Shown here: piece by piece, positions 1 to 61,500 of the stretch | Position numbering within the stretch: position 1 is the stretch's first letter | Layout of the letters: every line of letters begins with the position of its first letter | Assembly (NCBI GenBank): GCA_947359465.1 | Contig: OX375877.1 | Location: 54,948,944-55,012,943 of the forward strand | Direction of reading: 5' to 3' | DNA length: 64,000 bases | Source: Metellina segmentata | Lineage: Eukaryota; Arthropoda; Arachnida; Araneae; Tetragnathidae | Notes under the pieces: generated by a model | What the model saw: the letters and a program-made list of their open reading frames with translations, nothing else | Told to the model about the DNA's origin: nothing | The model's database searches: none | Made by a program: the position numbers and the translations under genes

Positions 1-303
1 ATGACTTGTTACTTTACTCCCTTAATCCATTTGTGTTCTCTTTAGTTTTTGACTTTGTTCAACATGTTTGTCAACATCTGCCTTATCTTAGAGCATTTGA
101 CTTTTAATTTGCTGTTTGTTAGCTTGTATTAATATTAAATTTTTTTCTCAATACAAATTTTCGAAATTTTAAAATGAGAAACATTTCAGTTCCTGGAGTA
201 GACTTAAAAATACGACATTTTTATCCATATTTTTAATTGAATAATTTATTTTTCATGTAATTAATGTCGCACTGGTTCAATACTATGAGATATAAGTACC
301 ATT

Positions 304-672
304 CTGAAGTGTCCGGAGAAGCGTGTGCGGCGAGCTGCGGCGCCGTGGGGAACTGCGGTAAAATTTGCACGCAAGATGGACGTGCGTCGCCGCTGGCGCG
401 ACGCTTCTACGGTCTGAAGTACCTTGTTTTCATAAATAAATGGAATATAAATAATAATTAGTAAATGATTGTATCTAGTAACGTCTATTTTGTTTCAAAA
501 TAACTTTTTTTACACCAAATAAGCGAAATAAACACGTTTTCTTCGATAGAATATTTATCGCAAATGGTGCGAAATGAGTTCGTGCGTCATTTCACGGTCA
601 TGTGTGCATAGTTGGGCTTCGAAGAGGCAGTGGCGCCGCACGTTGAAAACCGGATGCGTGCACCAGGCCTAA
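304..672. mobile_element. Broken copy of a GC-rich TIR element
   Basis: The block at about 345-400 (aactgcgg, then a poly-A-like step, then ttgcacgcaag and ggacgtgcgtcg) matches the core of the intact element at 1006-1249. The stretch near 640-672 (acgttgaaaaccggatgcg, tgcaccaggcc) matches its right terminus. An AT-rich stretch of about 160 bp separates the two, so this looks like an old copy split by other sequence. Exact limits are uncertain. Confidence 0.45.
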
Positions 673-1005
673 GGTGCTAAATCGGCCAAACATGTCATTT
701 TAGAGAGTAGTCATTTGACTACTAGTCCGCATGTTGTTACTTTTGACGTAGAATACGTCTAACCTATAGAAATCGGGGTACCACGCTTAATTTTTGAGTG
801 ACATAAAAAAGGGCAAGTGTGAAACACTTAATGACTTGAAAAATATAATTGATACATACCTACGGCTTGATTATTCATATCGCTTGACGTTGTTTGGTGC
901 AGCTTGGTAAGATTACCCTTGCGCCATAAGAACCCAACCTATAATATCGCGCCAGGATAGCGGCTTCAATTTTATGTAAATCCTGCCTTCTCCTTAGTAT
1001 AATAA

Positions 1006-1249
1006 GGCCCGGTGCACACATCCGATTTTTCAACGTGCGGCCCCGCTGCCGCAATTACGGTCTGAGATACATTAGATCCAATGTGCGTCGACCGTGCGGA
1101 ACTGCGGCACAAATTGCACGCAAGTTGGACGTGCGTCGTCCCAGCGGCATGTGTGCACTGCTCCACTGAATCTAATATATCTCAGATCGCACTTGCGTTG
1201 CCAAGTGCTGTCTGCCTTACGTTGAAAAACCGGATGCGTGCACCGGGCC
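1006..1249. mobile_element. GC-rich MITE with 31-bp terminal inverted repeats
   Basis: The left end ggcccggtgcacacatccga and the right end (reverse complement ggcccggtgcacgcatccgg) form inverted repeats of about 31 bp with only two differences by eye. A second inner pair (tctgagatacattagat against atctaatatatctcaga) makes the element fold almost end to end. No ORF of note. Target duplication is not clear. Superfamily not assigned. Confidence 0.65.
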
Positions 1250-1639
1250 ATAGATATCGAAAAACTATGACTTTTATAGCGTTTTCGAATAAGCTTAATT
1301 CTCTTCGGAAAAAGTGTAAAAATAGCCTTCCATCCATTGCCTATTTAAAAGAGCCATTTTGAAAGTAAACAAAACTGAGTTAACTGATGATATAAGTTAT
1401 GCTTCAACTATATTTAACTGCTGCGAAAATAAAATTATTTCGTAGCCTACGATTTTTTTTAAACAGCTCATTAAAGTCATTCAAAAAAATCTCCGAACAG
1501 CCTGTGTAATCTTTAGCCATTATCTGTCAAAAGCTTTAGAGGATAATCGTAGAACCTTCTGTAGGATTATTAGAATATCGTAATAAACCCATTTAGGGAT
1601 TATTATTATCAACAGCTTAGGTAATGTTTAATAGTTAGT

Positions 1640-1789
1640 AATTTGAAAGAACCTCAGCCTGGAGACAAAATTACAGTTCAGAATGTAAAAACTAAATTAT
1701 GGGAACCTGCTACAGTTTTGTCTAAAACCAATAACCCCAGGTCATATAAGATTAGAACAAACTTTGGAAAAATCTTAGTGAGAAACTGA
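1640..1789 (+). pseudogene. Fragment of a retroelement pol C-terminus
   Basis: Fifty codons in frame to TGA: NLKEPQPGDKITVQNVKTKL, WEPATVLS and PRSYKIRTNFGKILVRN. The pattern GD..xVQ..xxxW.xAxV...PRSY.V....G...RRN is the C-terminal tail seen after integrase in many Ty3/gypsy polyproteins. No start codon and nothing recognisable upstream, so it is a relic. Confidence 0.5.
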
Positions 1790-2027
1790 AAGTTTTTTAG
1801 GTTTTATCCAAGACTTCCCATCCATGTTATAATTTTCCCTATTATCTTCTAGATAATAAAGAAACATTTATGGATATAAGTAACGCGCCATTATCCAATA
1901 CTGTGAATAAACCTCATATCTCATATTCGCCAATCAGGTCGTACTATAAGACGACCCAAGTGTTTAAGTGATTATATATGATAATGGTTATGTCTTGTAT
2001 TTTATAAAGTGTTTTATATATGTAACT

Positions 2028-2270
2028 GCCGACCAACCGGTCTAGTGGTCAAGGTGTTGGCCTCTGGATCGGAAGGTTCCTGGTTCGAATCAGGGTCAGG
2101 GCATGGATGTAAATTGTGCTGTCCTTTGTTAGGGACAATGATGGTCCACCCATTGAGTGCCCCTTCACAAGTGACCATCACTTCTGACCTTGTATAAGGT
2201 TACAATGACTTCGGTCAGTTCTGTATTGTATTGTATTTGTCTTTGCAATCTGTACCCAGCCTTGCCATTG
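2028..2270 (+). mobile_element. tRNA-derived SINE
   Basis: The head gccgaccaaccggtctagtg has a pol III A box (ggtctagtggtcaagg), with a B box ggttcgaatcagg about 30 nt later. The head plus gcatggat is shared with the SINEs at 20189 and 27900, but the body that follows (aaattgtgctgtcctttg and on) is different. The 3' end near 2270 runs into a TA microsatellite. The head does not fold into a normal functional tRNA and continues into a non-tRNA body. Confidence 0.65.
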
Positions 2271-2277
2271 GAAATAA

Positions 2278-2300
2278 TATATATAATATATATATATATA
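2278..2300. repeat. TA microsatellite
   Basis: Mostly alternating TA. It is the integration site of the LTR element that starts at 2301; the same repeat resumes at 3842. Confidence 0.8.
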
Positions 2301-2669
2301 TGTAGGAATACTAAACAACGGTAGTTGTCTACTAGTCTGGAAAGAACTCATTATAAGAGCAACGAGACTGGTAGGAGTCAGTTGCATTGTAGTAGGAATG
2401 CAAGGCAAGACTGTCACGAGCCATTCACATTCTGGTATTCAGTTACGAGAAAATTAATAGAACAGACATTTTTTTCCCCTGGACGCCATTGAGAGCTGAC
2501 GTATTTTTTCCGAGCAGAGACGACTGCTGCCGATAATGACGGAACTTTTTTGAAATATAACTCAACTGTACATAATAATTGTATATATTTATTCATTAAA
2601 TGTCAATGTGCTGTAAGATTCGAAGTCTTTAATATAGACCTTACCAAACAGAACAACACGAATCTTACA
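2301..2669 (+). repeat. 5' LTR
   Basis: Matches 3473-3841 base for base except at two positions by eye. Starts TG, ends CA. Confidence 0.9.
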
Positions 2670-2908
2670 AAAAATGGGGGTTCGGCCGGGATGTGAAAAA
2701 CCGTTGACGACCGCGACGATTCTCCTCCTTCGTACGAGGGCTTGAACGACGGATTAGCAGACCCCGAAAGCAGTGACGATTGAACCGGCCGGCGGAATGT
2801 TTCGACTCCCTATGCAAACCTGGACTTGTGTTTTAATCATCTGCAAGAACAGTTTCATGACTTCTCCTGACGTGGTGCTGATGATAGACTGAAACGACAA
2901 AAAAGAAA

Positions 2909-2985
2909 ACGCGTAGACGAAAAAACGCGTAGACGAAAAAACGCGTAGACGGAAAAGACGAGTTGACGGAAAAGACGGATAGAAG
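2909..2985 (+). repeat. Short tandem repeat inside the LTR element
   Basis: A unit of about 17 bp (acgcgtagacgaaaaa) is repeated three times, then decays into gagttgacggaaaagacgg variants. It sits just before the pol remnant. Confidence 0.75.
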
Positions 2986-2991
2986 GAACTT

Positions 2992-3375
2992 TTGACAGGT
3001 GTGAAAATGCGAAACAAAGAAGATCTCAAGATAGTCCAGCTTTTAGAAGAAGAATATACTGAAGTTTTTCTAGAGAAGAGGAAGAAATTAAGAGACGATG
3101 CCAAAGAGAATATCCTAAAAATTCAGGAAGAGAATAAAAGAACGTATGATAAGAAGAGGAAGAAACCTCATCAATACAAAGAGGGCGATCTTATTGCAAT
3201 TCAGCGGACTCAATTTGGTGTCGGAATGAAATTACGACCGAAATTCTTAGGACCATATCGAGTGAAGAAAGTGAAACCCCATGATCGCTATGACGTTGAG
3301 AAAGTTGGAAACCATGAAGGACCGAACTTGACGTCGACAGCAGCTGACCATATGAAGTCGTGGTTCAATAACTAA
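2992..3375 (+). pseudogene. Integrase C-terminal remnant of the LTR element
   Basis: An open frame of 127 codons. It has the basic coiled stretch ending YDKKRKKPHQYKEGDL, then the GPY/F-type module KFLGPYRVKKV and RYDVEKVGNHEGP, which end the integrase of many Ty3/gypsy elements. The catalytic core and everything upstream are absent. It lies between the two LTRs on the same strand, as expected. Confidence 0.8.
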
Positions 3376-3472
3376 TACTGAATCAATGTATTCCCAGATA
3401 CTGTTTTGTGTTTTGTTTTTTTTAGGTTTGTCGTGTTCCTTTCGAGGACGAAAGATCATCAGGATGGCCGAT

Positions 3473-3841
3473 TGTAGGAATACTAAACAACGGTAGTTGT
3501 CTACTAGTCTGGAAATAACTCATTATAAGAGCAACGAGACTGGTAGGAGTCAGTAGCATTGTAGTAGGAATGCAAGGCAAGACTGTCACGAGCCATTCAC
3601 ATTCTGGTATTCAGTTACGAGAAAATTAATAGAACAGACATTTTTTTCCCCTGGACGCCATTGAGAGCTGACGTATTTTTTCCGAGCAGAGACGACTGCT
3701 GCCGATAATGACGGAACTTTTTTGAAATATAACTCAACTGTACATAATAATTGTATATATTTATTCATTAAATGTCAATGTGCTGTAAGATTCGAAGTCT
3801 TTAATATAGACCTTACCAAACAGAACAACACGAATCTTACA
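3473..3841 (+). repeat. 3' LTR
   Basis: Second copy of the 369-bp LTR. The bases just before it (ggatggccga) are purine-rich as expected of a polypurine tract. It is followed by the resumed TA repeat. Confidence 0.9.
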
Positions 3842-5254
3842 TATATATATAAATAATATATGTGTGTGTAACTTATTTAAATACAAGTTAAAAGAAAGAT
3901 GTGATACGTTAACTGAAGCCATTAACTGAAAAGTGTTGTTCTTTATAGACATTTGTAGTGTACAGTTTTTGGTTTAACAAAGAGAGCACGGTAGGCTTAG
4001 TTCAACTTACTGAATAATTAACATAACCAAAAGAGAATGGAGCAATACAACTGGCGACGGTCCTGGAAAAGGTCCGAGGAAAACATAATTTGTAAAGAAT
4101 TACACTAAAAATACAATTTTTTAAATCTTTGGATATTGTTTTCTAAATAGCTATGAAACCTGCCATATGTTGTCGTTGTCTTGTCCATGGATAGAACACT
4201 TCAAATTGGGCCATGCACGGTCCACACAATCTCAGCTATTTTAAGGCAATTGTCCGAGTACAGGTCCTCCAAGGGAGAGTCACTAATTTGTTGAATGCTC
4301 GCCAAGATGGCCGGGCAAGAGAGGGCGTGTTCGGGACTTAATTCTGTATCGCAGTTAAACCTGCCATATACTTGACTGAATTACAATAATCAAATTTCTT
4401 CTCATTTAAAATGTTACCACAAAATAAAAACTTGTTAAAACTGCAGAGAATGAGAAAGAAAAAAAAACCAAATGAATGCACAAAATGCATTTTTTTTATT
4501 GATGCATCAAGCGATTCTGCACAGGCATATAATAAATAAATTGACTGCATATAGATATACAAGCCATTACAATGACATTCACATATCACAATGGTCCATG
4601 CTTCGTTTCCAAGAGTGAGTATAAATTCACTAAAATATTTACAGATATTGTGAATCTTCACGCAAAAGAAATTGATATGGATAAAACAGAAAAACAGGAA
4701 GTCATAAGTGTTGTTGAAATTCCACAATATAGCAGCTCATTAAGTCTCAGAATAGAAGTTTCCACGTTTGTGAAAATATGTGTAGCCATCAATATCGTTT
4801 CAGAAAATTTATAAACTGTCGACAGTTTATACTTTCATTATGTTTAGAAGACAAATATAAGAACCAAATATAATCATGCTCATTTTCTCAATTCATTTCA
4901 ATAGCAAAAATGCATGCCTGTTTTATGTCAGTCAAAAAATGCAAGGATTGAATACTTGCAATTTCAGTTTATAAATAAATATTGCATTGAATTGAAAAAA
5001 ATTGCAGTAAATTTAGAAATACACCTCTTTAATGGTAGATATTTAACTATAATCGCATATCAGAAAATAAAGAACTATTAAATTTAAATTAATAATCTAA
5101 AATCGCTAACAAATATTTTACAAACAATTCTTTATCCTGTGATCACAGAGCACACCTAAACTTTTTCAATTCTAGCTCTACATTTTTAGAGCTCACTTCT
5201 ATCTTATTGTTAGAGTAATCATATATACTTCTACATACAAATGAAAGAAAGGTT
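3842..5254. other. AT-rich intergenic stretch
   Basis: No convincing gene. A slightly more GC-rich block at about 4140-4340 looks like a decayed repeat but I could not assign it. An 80-codon open frame at 4572-4814 has no recognised motif. Confidence 0.5.
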
Positions 5255-5627
5255 CAGCTGCAGTCTACGATTATAGCGGTGGCAAGGTCTTGACGCTTTA
5301 TTGGCACACTTCTAGTAGAGAGTAGAGGCAGGTTAAAGCAACCCATCTGCATTAGTTATTGCGGTTTTTATGGCAACCTCGTCAAGCGGAAAGTTTAAAT
5401 TTTCATTTTAAATACATTTAAAAGTTCTTTCATAATCTGTTTTTCTGTCGTTTGATTTCATTGGAAATTTTTATATTTTTTAAAAAATTCCCAAATGTGT
5501 TTCTGAAGCTTATTACTTTCCGTTGTAAGAAGAATTAAGATTTTTAAAATAATTATTTCCTTGTCGACTTTATTACACGGCCGTGCGCCAAGGCCGTTGC
5601 CACCGCTATAAACTTAGACTGCAGCTG
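5255..5627. mobile_element. TIR element (MITE), 373 bp
   Basis: The left end cagctgcagtctacg, then ttatagcggtggcaa, is the inverted match of the right end (ttgccaccgctataa, then gactgcagctg). The inverted repeats continue with more differences for about 50 bp. AT-rich centre with no ORF. Superfamily not assigned. Confidence 0.7.
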
Positions 5628-7515
5628 TACTCAAAGAAATGGTAAAATGGAAATAATTTAAGTGTTTGTAATCAGCTAAGCATTTAGAATTTACACATAA
5701 GATACAAGAAAGCCATAATATAATTTAAAATAAAATACTCTTTAACTATTCTGGTCGATTACTTTTCTGATATTTTAAATTATGGATTATATATTCGCAA
5801 ACATCTAAACACTAAGAACTAAAGTCTGTTCAACAATAGCCAAATTGAACTGCAAATATTTAAATCAGTCTCGAATCATCTAACACTTGGGCAAATTCGT
5901 ACTACTTATCTATATTCAAACTATACCCTTTCCTATTCCTCAAGTCAGATTTAAACTGAAGTGTACTGTTGTGAAGTGTTATTTAAATACCTGGTTTTCA
6001 ACAAGAATATCTAAAATTATGCACACATAAATGATGCATATATTAGCAGAGTATCTAACATCCTATCTTGAAATTAAGCTGACAGACTAATGACTTGTGC
6101 AGATATTTTAGCAAGACAATTTTGCATATGATTTTCAACACATTCAGTACACATATTACAGTAAACATTTATCGTGGTAATCAAACAAAACAATTCACTG
6201 CTCAGATACAAATTGTTGCAGAAATATAGTTAGTAATTCTAATATGCATCATTTGGAGTGTTCTACAAACCTTAGCCTCCATTACTAACTGCAAGATCCA
6301 GATAAAAATTTATTTGTTTAGTAAAAAATAGATGAGGCGAAAATCATCCTTAAGTGAAGATAGGTTATCTAAAGAGTACGATAATTCATTTTTAAAAGAT
6401 CAGATAAAAACATGTATTTTATTCCATTTTCGAAAATATCAATTTAAAATTTTAAACAAATTATGCAGCGAGAAGTCAGCTATAACATTAAAGGTAAAAC
6501 AAAGTTCAAGCAAATAAATTCTTCAGTGGTATTGTGCAACAAATATAAAGACATTATTATCACTGAAAAATACATAAACAAGAACAAAATAGTAGCTTGA
6601 TACAGTCTCATTTCAAGTGTATGCTTAAATTTACCTTGGTCATGCATTTAATATTTTACAATCATATGCAGACAAGTTTTAAATTGGATTAAAAGTTCAA
6701 ATATTAGTGGTGATTAGATACAAGAAAATTAGTAGGGCCAAATCATAGCTTCCAAGTGTAAATTAACTAGCTTAGTTGATTTATGGAAGCATTTTATGAG
6801 AAGTAAGTAATTTTAGTTTCTTGTTATATGGTCATTTTAGTTACATAAAATCAAATTAATATGGTACAATTGCAGTGAATTCCAAAACACTGAACATCCA
6901 TACCAGAAGTAGAATTCGAAACTAGGTCTTATGACGACAGCCTTAGTTATGTGGTAAACCACCCAAACTAACCCCATGTTATGAAAACGCCATTTTTCTT
7001 AATTGTCAAGTATCTGATTAGTCTTAAAATACAAAGAGGCTTTGAAGCATAGTTAATCCTTTCTCTAACAACCGTTCGTCAACATCAATCTGTTATAAAT
7101 TATGTTGCTTACAATGTATTACAAATGCAATTAGGCTTTAAAACATGGTTAATCATTACTTCCCACTTTTTGAGTCAATATAAATCTGTTACATCTAATA
7201 AAGTATTAAAACCACACACTTATGGTTAGCACATACACTCTACCTCAAAGTGTAGTATACTTTTGAGGGTAGTGTAAGTGAAGTATACTCTTGAGTTGAG
7301 AAAGTAGTTTCAAGCATTTCAAAATGTTGAGATTAAAGGATACAATTTTAGAAAGTTTTTGAAATTTACATTTATTTTGGCAACAATATCTAGAGTCGAG
7401 ATAAGGAATGATGATGAATGACCATTGGATATTTTATAACAGTTCAAATATTTTACTTTATTTAAACACAAAAAAGGGGTAAGCAAGATGTAGGCATTAT
7501 AATGACTGCCATTAT
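5628..7515. other. AT-rich stretch without recognised features
   Basis: No gene, RNA or repeat could be supported. A small imperfect palindrome of about 15-bp arms lies near 7236-7275. Confidence 0.4.
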
Positions 7516-7580
7516 GAACGAATTACACCACTAATACTTGGAAGAATTTTAGCTTTCAGTATTAGTGGTACAATTCGTTC
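7516..7580. repeat. Imperfect hairpin with 23-bp arms
   Basis: Left arm 7516-7538 (gaacgaattacaccac, taatact) pairs with right arm 7558-7580 (agtattagtgg, tacaattcgttc) with two mismatches and a 19-nt loop. It may be a very short MITE or a transcribed hairpin; there is no further evidence for either. Confidence 0.7.
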
Positions 7581-10500
7581 TTACCCACTAATTTTACTGA
7601 GATCATGAAGATTTTGGATACATTTATTTTCTTATTCTAATGTACCTCATATTTTATTTAAATAAATAAAACCTTATTTTTGCAATCTATCTTACATTCT
7701 TTAGTTAATGTTTTTATTTATAGTGAAGACAAAGTGGTTCTCTGACTAAACCCTTTAAAACAATTTCCCTAAGTGGGTGCTACTGCTCTACCTAGTTATC
7801 AGGGAAAACTAAGGAGGAATGCTGAACCCAAGAGACATCGAGGTATTGAGGCAAGAGTGGACAATGGGATGAAACAGCTGGGCTACATAAAAATAATTAA
7901 AGCAAACCTTTATCAACTTGATCATACCTAACCTCACTAGTGATGCATTGTTGCAAGAATTACAAGTTGCAAAATGCAAGTTACAAGTGTTTAGTCAAAA
8001 GACAATAAGGCAGGTCACAACAAGTAAATGTTGCCATGCATTTGAAAGCGCTTCCAACTTGTGCAGGTTCTTACCCTATGAAAAGACAGGAACCCATGCA
8101 TGTTACCGCAAATTTACTTTACAATGCCATAAGTTGGGGAGAAGACTTAAATCACTTAATAAATTGCAAGTGTAGAGAGGCCTATAATTTTTTTATCACT
8201 TGAGAGTGTCATCCAGGGGGTGCTGAACAAAATTGTGTTCAAAATTGAGCCAAAAGTTTGAGAAATTACTCTTTAAAAACTATTCTATTTAACTCCAGAA
8301 AACATTCATTTGTTCTTGACCTCTATGCTAAATCCAAAACTCGAAAAAAGAGAACACTGAAAACACTCCTTTTACTGAGCTTTAACCATGACAGATGGGT
8401 CAAGAATTAGCAATATTAACATCATTGATAAAAAGTAAAGGTAAACCCAAAGAGATCTTTACATTCCTGATTGTGTACCCCAGTGTAGGAATATCGTAAT
8501 AAAATGATAGAAAAGGAAAGTGTTGTTTAGTAACATGAAATTTTTTCTAAGTTGCTTGGGAACATTAAGTAGAACTCTACCCACCACCATACAATTTCAT
8601 TTAGATCTTTTCAATACAGTAATACATTAGAAAAATGTAACATGTTTCAAGACATTGACATACAAAAACTAAGTCTATATACAGGTCTAACATAAAAAAA
8701 AAAAAAATACAAAAAATTCCAAATAAAATTCAAAAGATCTCACTGTAGACTTTTGCTTAGAGCAAAAATTTTATATCAAACAGCTTTTTTGTCACGGTAA
8801 TTCTAATTACAAAAACGTCTAGCAATGTTTGCAGTGTCTATCGCATTCAGGCAAAGATTCAAGATAGGGACTGAACTGTCAAACACGTGGAACCAAACAA
8901 CTTTTTCAAAATAGTGATACTTTCCTATTGACAGATGAAAATCAGCATAAAAATTAACACAACTTTTAAGGCTTCCTATATTAAATTAAGTTCTATAATT
9001 ATTTCGATATCTATCAAGAAGTAATTAATATAAATATGGAGTGAATTTAAGTGAACCAGCAAATATTGGATGGAGACCAACATTTCTTTAACACTAAGTG
9101 AAATTAACACACATTTGGCCATTCAAGTACAATAGTGAATACAGCATGTCAGATGTAAATACAGTACAAAAGAAAGGTGATTTTTTTTATTGGATTGCTG
9201 GAAATAGCAATCATTTATTAAAAGCTACTATTGCATAATTAAAAACTAAACATCACATGTGTTCACAAAATATTTTAATAGCATGGCAAATAATGGGGAA
9301 AATAAGACTAATAAACAATAATTCAAGAGAGTAACTAAGATAAAAGAGCATATCTGGAATGCTCTTTTCAGTAAACTCATCTCAATAAACAAAATGTGTT
9401 TTTTAAAAAATCCTTTTTAAAAATCAATTCACGTTTTCATCTTTTTCATTTGAAAAATCAAAGAATTGTGAATCACTTTTAAATTAGTAGCATAATTATT
9501 TTTAAAAAGTAGCAAAATTAGTCTTTTTTATAAAGTTTAATTTAGTAGCAGTTTCAGTTGTTCCAAACAGATACATCCTTGGCACGGGATCTTCAAAAAC
9601 TACTGTTCATTAGAAGTAGGAAGAAGTGTTTGGTAGAAGTAGGTGCTTAATTAACTGGCTCAAGCTTTTAACAGAACAAATAACATGTTCTGTTGCAAGG
9701 ATACCCCATTGAAGCAATAAGAATGTTAATAGTTATATGCTTTCAATAACACTGGGGCACAGTATATCAGTCATTAAACCATTTAAACAAATATGTGGGG
9801 TCTTATTTTCATTGAGTTATGGTGAATTTCCAAAACAAATTTAAAGTTTCGTAAATTGCAAAAACTTTGAAAATAGGGAGGATTTTGCTTAGAAAATACC
9901 ACTAATCACCAAGGTTGAAAAAAGAAACAATGAGTCGGGTTTTGGACAACTGTGGCCATCCCTTATTAAATAAAAATTACTTTATTCATGCTCTTAAAAT
10001 ATCTTTTGAAACAAATTTACAAGAAACAATTTTTAAAACAAGAACAACTGCTTCATATCCAAGTAATGTAAACTTTATGTAAAAAACATTAGAAAGCAAT
10101 ATTACTCTTGAAATATAAAACAATTTCACTACTCAGTTTTAGTTTAACATAAAAATTTTGCTTTTCTGAACAATACAATTTTTTTAATTCAAAATTAATT
10201 CAAGTTTCCTTGTTAAAACATGCTTTGTTCTTCAAATGATGTTTTATTAAAACTGAACTCTCCTTTTAAAAACAAATGTGTTTGAAATTTAATTTTAAAA
10301 TACGAAAGAAAATTTTTAATTTGACAAAATGAGATTGGATTATTAAGCTCATATGTATTAGTTTAGGAAGATGTAAATACTGTTAGTTAAAAGACAGAAA
10401 GTTCCGACAAAGAATCCACAAAATAGTGCAAATATTACTATTACAATATTCATGATGAAATCTCTCTATACAAGTTCATATTTAAAAGCAGTTCACTGTA

Positions 10501-11019
10501 CAGGCTCATGCAACGAAAATAATTAAACAACGCATTGAACTATTTAGCAGTCTTTGACCTTAGATTAGTTTATATGTGCTACTATCGGTGATGAGATCTT
10601 GTAATTCTACAATTCCATTTTCTATCAAATTAAACATTAATATTCTTTACTAAAAAAACTTCTCAAGTTTAAAAACAGTAGCTGTTCAAATAAATAATAA
10701 AACATGTTTTACAACAATAAAGAAACATTGAAATATCATGTAATTAAAAAGAAAAAAGAATTTAATTCCAAGTAGAACATTTTCCAGCAAAGCAATAAAA
10801 TATATACTGTAACTTATCTTTCTTGCATGTTGAAAGTTAATTAACAATGTTACTTTGCTGATTTTTGAATTGTGATTTGCAATTTTAGCTGCTGCTGCTA
10901 TTAAAATGAACTATGGGGTTAATTTCATAATTCATAAGGGAATGAGATTCTCACATAGTTATAAATTGCTAGTACACAATTATAAGTCTTTTGCAAATTT
11001 TTTAGACTAGGTTATTAAA
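7581..11019. other. AT-rich stretch without recognised features
   Basis: No supported gene or full element. The more GC-rich piece at about 7760-8200 has short open frames on plus only and no motif I know. Confidence 0.4.
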
Positions 11020-11262
11020 CAGTAATACCCCAAAGTTACGCAATAGGTAGGACAGACGAAACACGCTAAAGTCAAATTTGCGCAAGTCGTAGTACAGCTT
11101 CCATTGATCATAGAATTGTAATCGTGGACGTAGATTTCGCTGGAAAAACATCCAATGCATATCCCAGAAGAAAAAAAGTGAAGATAGCGAGCGGCAGTGT
11201 TGCCAAACGAAAAGATCAAGAACCACGTAACTCCAGAGTCCGTGTAATTCAGGGTATTACTG
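11020..11262. mobile_element. pogo/Tigger-like MITE
   Basis: The left end cagtaataccccaaagttac and the right end (reverse complement cagtaataccctgaattaca) are inverted. The left arm continues gcaataggtaggac and, further in, gcgcaagtcg, the style of pogo/Tigger ends. The interior contains no transposase. A TA follows the right end; the left flank is degraded. Confidence 0.6.
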
Positions 11263-12264
11263 TACTTGGAGATGTATTTCAGTTTCCTTTATATTATTCA
11301 TATAAGCTAATTACTTTTTCAATTAGTCCTTTCCCAGTATTGGCATGTTTCTAATTTTAATTGGTGTATTGCAAAGAATAGATCAATTTCAATAATTAAC
11401 AATATGTAGGTCCTTATATCATATATCATGACCGAATCAACAATGACTTGATTCAAACTGTTTAGCATTCAAATTATGGAGTATCACACAGTTCGGCAGT
11501 TAAATATATGGCACCTATTCTCCATTGGAATCGAGAAAATATGGGTTTAAATGAAAAAGTAGTTTCATGACATACACATTAAGAAATACAACGGACTACT
11601 CATGAATTTTACGGAACACACAATTAGAACCCTAAAAAATTACTGCCTTAATCTGAGTAGTATTGAGTATTATATAGAAATCTAACAAGAAGAATCACTT
11701 TATTTTGAAATCGTTGCAAAACACCAATTCATCTGAAAAGTCAATAAGTCAAAGTTATTTGGTCAAATGAAAATATCAACATTTTATCAGAATAAAAAAA
11801 TATTCGAAGAAAATATATCTCACAGTAACAAAGCATGAGTAAGGATTTACAGAGGCAAAAAAATCATCAGCATTATATCAGACAATTTATTCATCCAATG
11901 AGGTAAGTTATAACACATGACCTGAGTTGAAAGGTAATATATATGGTAAGTTCAATATTAATTGAGAAATGAAGGAAATTTTCTAAACACAAAGATGGAC
12001 ATCTAATTGTGGACAAACATTAAACATTTTGTACAACCATAAAGACTACAATGCATTGGAGTGCTATTTTTCATTTATTTTAAAGTCAATAAAATTCAAA
12101 ACATGCAAAAATAAATTCAGAACAGTTCAAGGAAATGCTTCTATAAAAATATCCAAAACACAAATATTCAGATTTCACATATTCAATAAAACAATGGTTT
12201 GGGGTCAATTTCAAACAAAAATAAAAAGAATAACTGTACATTTGCATAGCAGAACTGCCTGTAT
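11263..12264 (-). other. Probable MAST 3' UTR and downstream flank
   Basis: AT-rich, no coding potential on either strand. The first part must be 3' UTR because the MAST stop codon is at 12265; where the UTR ends is not visible. Confidence 0.5.
12074..12079 (-). terminator. Candidate poly(A) signal for MAST
   Basis: AATAAA on the minus strand (tttatt on plus), about 185 nt past the stop. Other AATAAA hexamers occur further down in this AT-rich DNA (for example near 11886), so the used site cannot be decided from sequence. Confidence 0.25.

Positions 12265-61500
<49,236 letters not shown>

Larger units (their letters stand above)
2301..3841 (+). mobile_element. Internally deleted Ty3/gypsy-type LTR retroelement
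   Basis: Direct LTRs 2301-2669 and 3473-3841, both 369 bp, begin TGTAGG and end TTACA with two differences by eye (near 2345 and 2393). They flank only about 800 bp of interior. TATA lies on both sides, consistent with a 4-bp target duplication in a TA repeat. A TGG-initiated primer-site-like stretch starts at about 2675. The interior keeps only the end of pol; gag, protease, reverse transcriptase, RNase H and the integrase core are missing, so the copy cannot move by itself. Near-identical LTRs imply recent insertion. Confidence 0.9.

Noticed and set aside
2028..2100. Possible tRNA gene
   Set aside because: A and B boxes are present, but the head recurs in SINEs at 20189 and 27900 and runs into a repeat body; no full cloverleaf.
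2301..3841. Long direct repeat considered as gene duplication or CRISPR-like
   Set aside because: TG...CA ends, TATA flanks and a pol remnant between the copies identify them as LTRs.
4572..4814. 80-codon plus-strand open frame
   Set aside because: No motif, no splice partners, and composition like the surrounding AT-rich DNA; an overlapping minus-strand frame is equally long.
7236..7275. Small palindrome around agtgtagtatactttt
   Set aside because: Short arms with mismatches; expected by chance in AT-rich DNA of this length.
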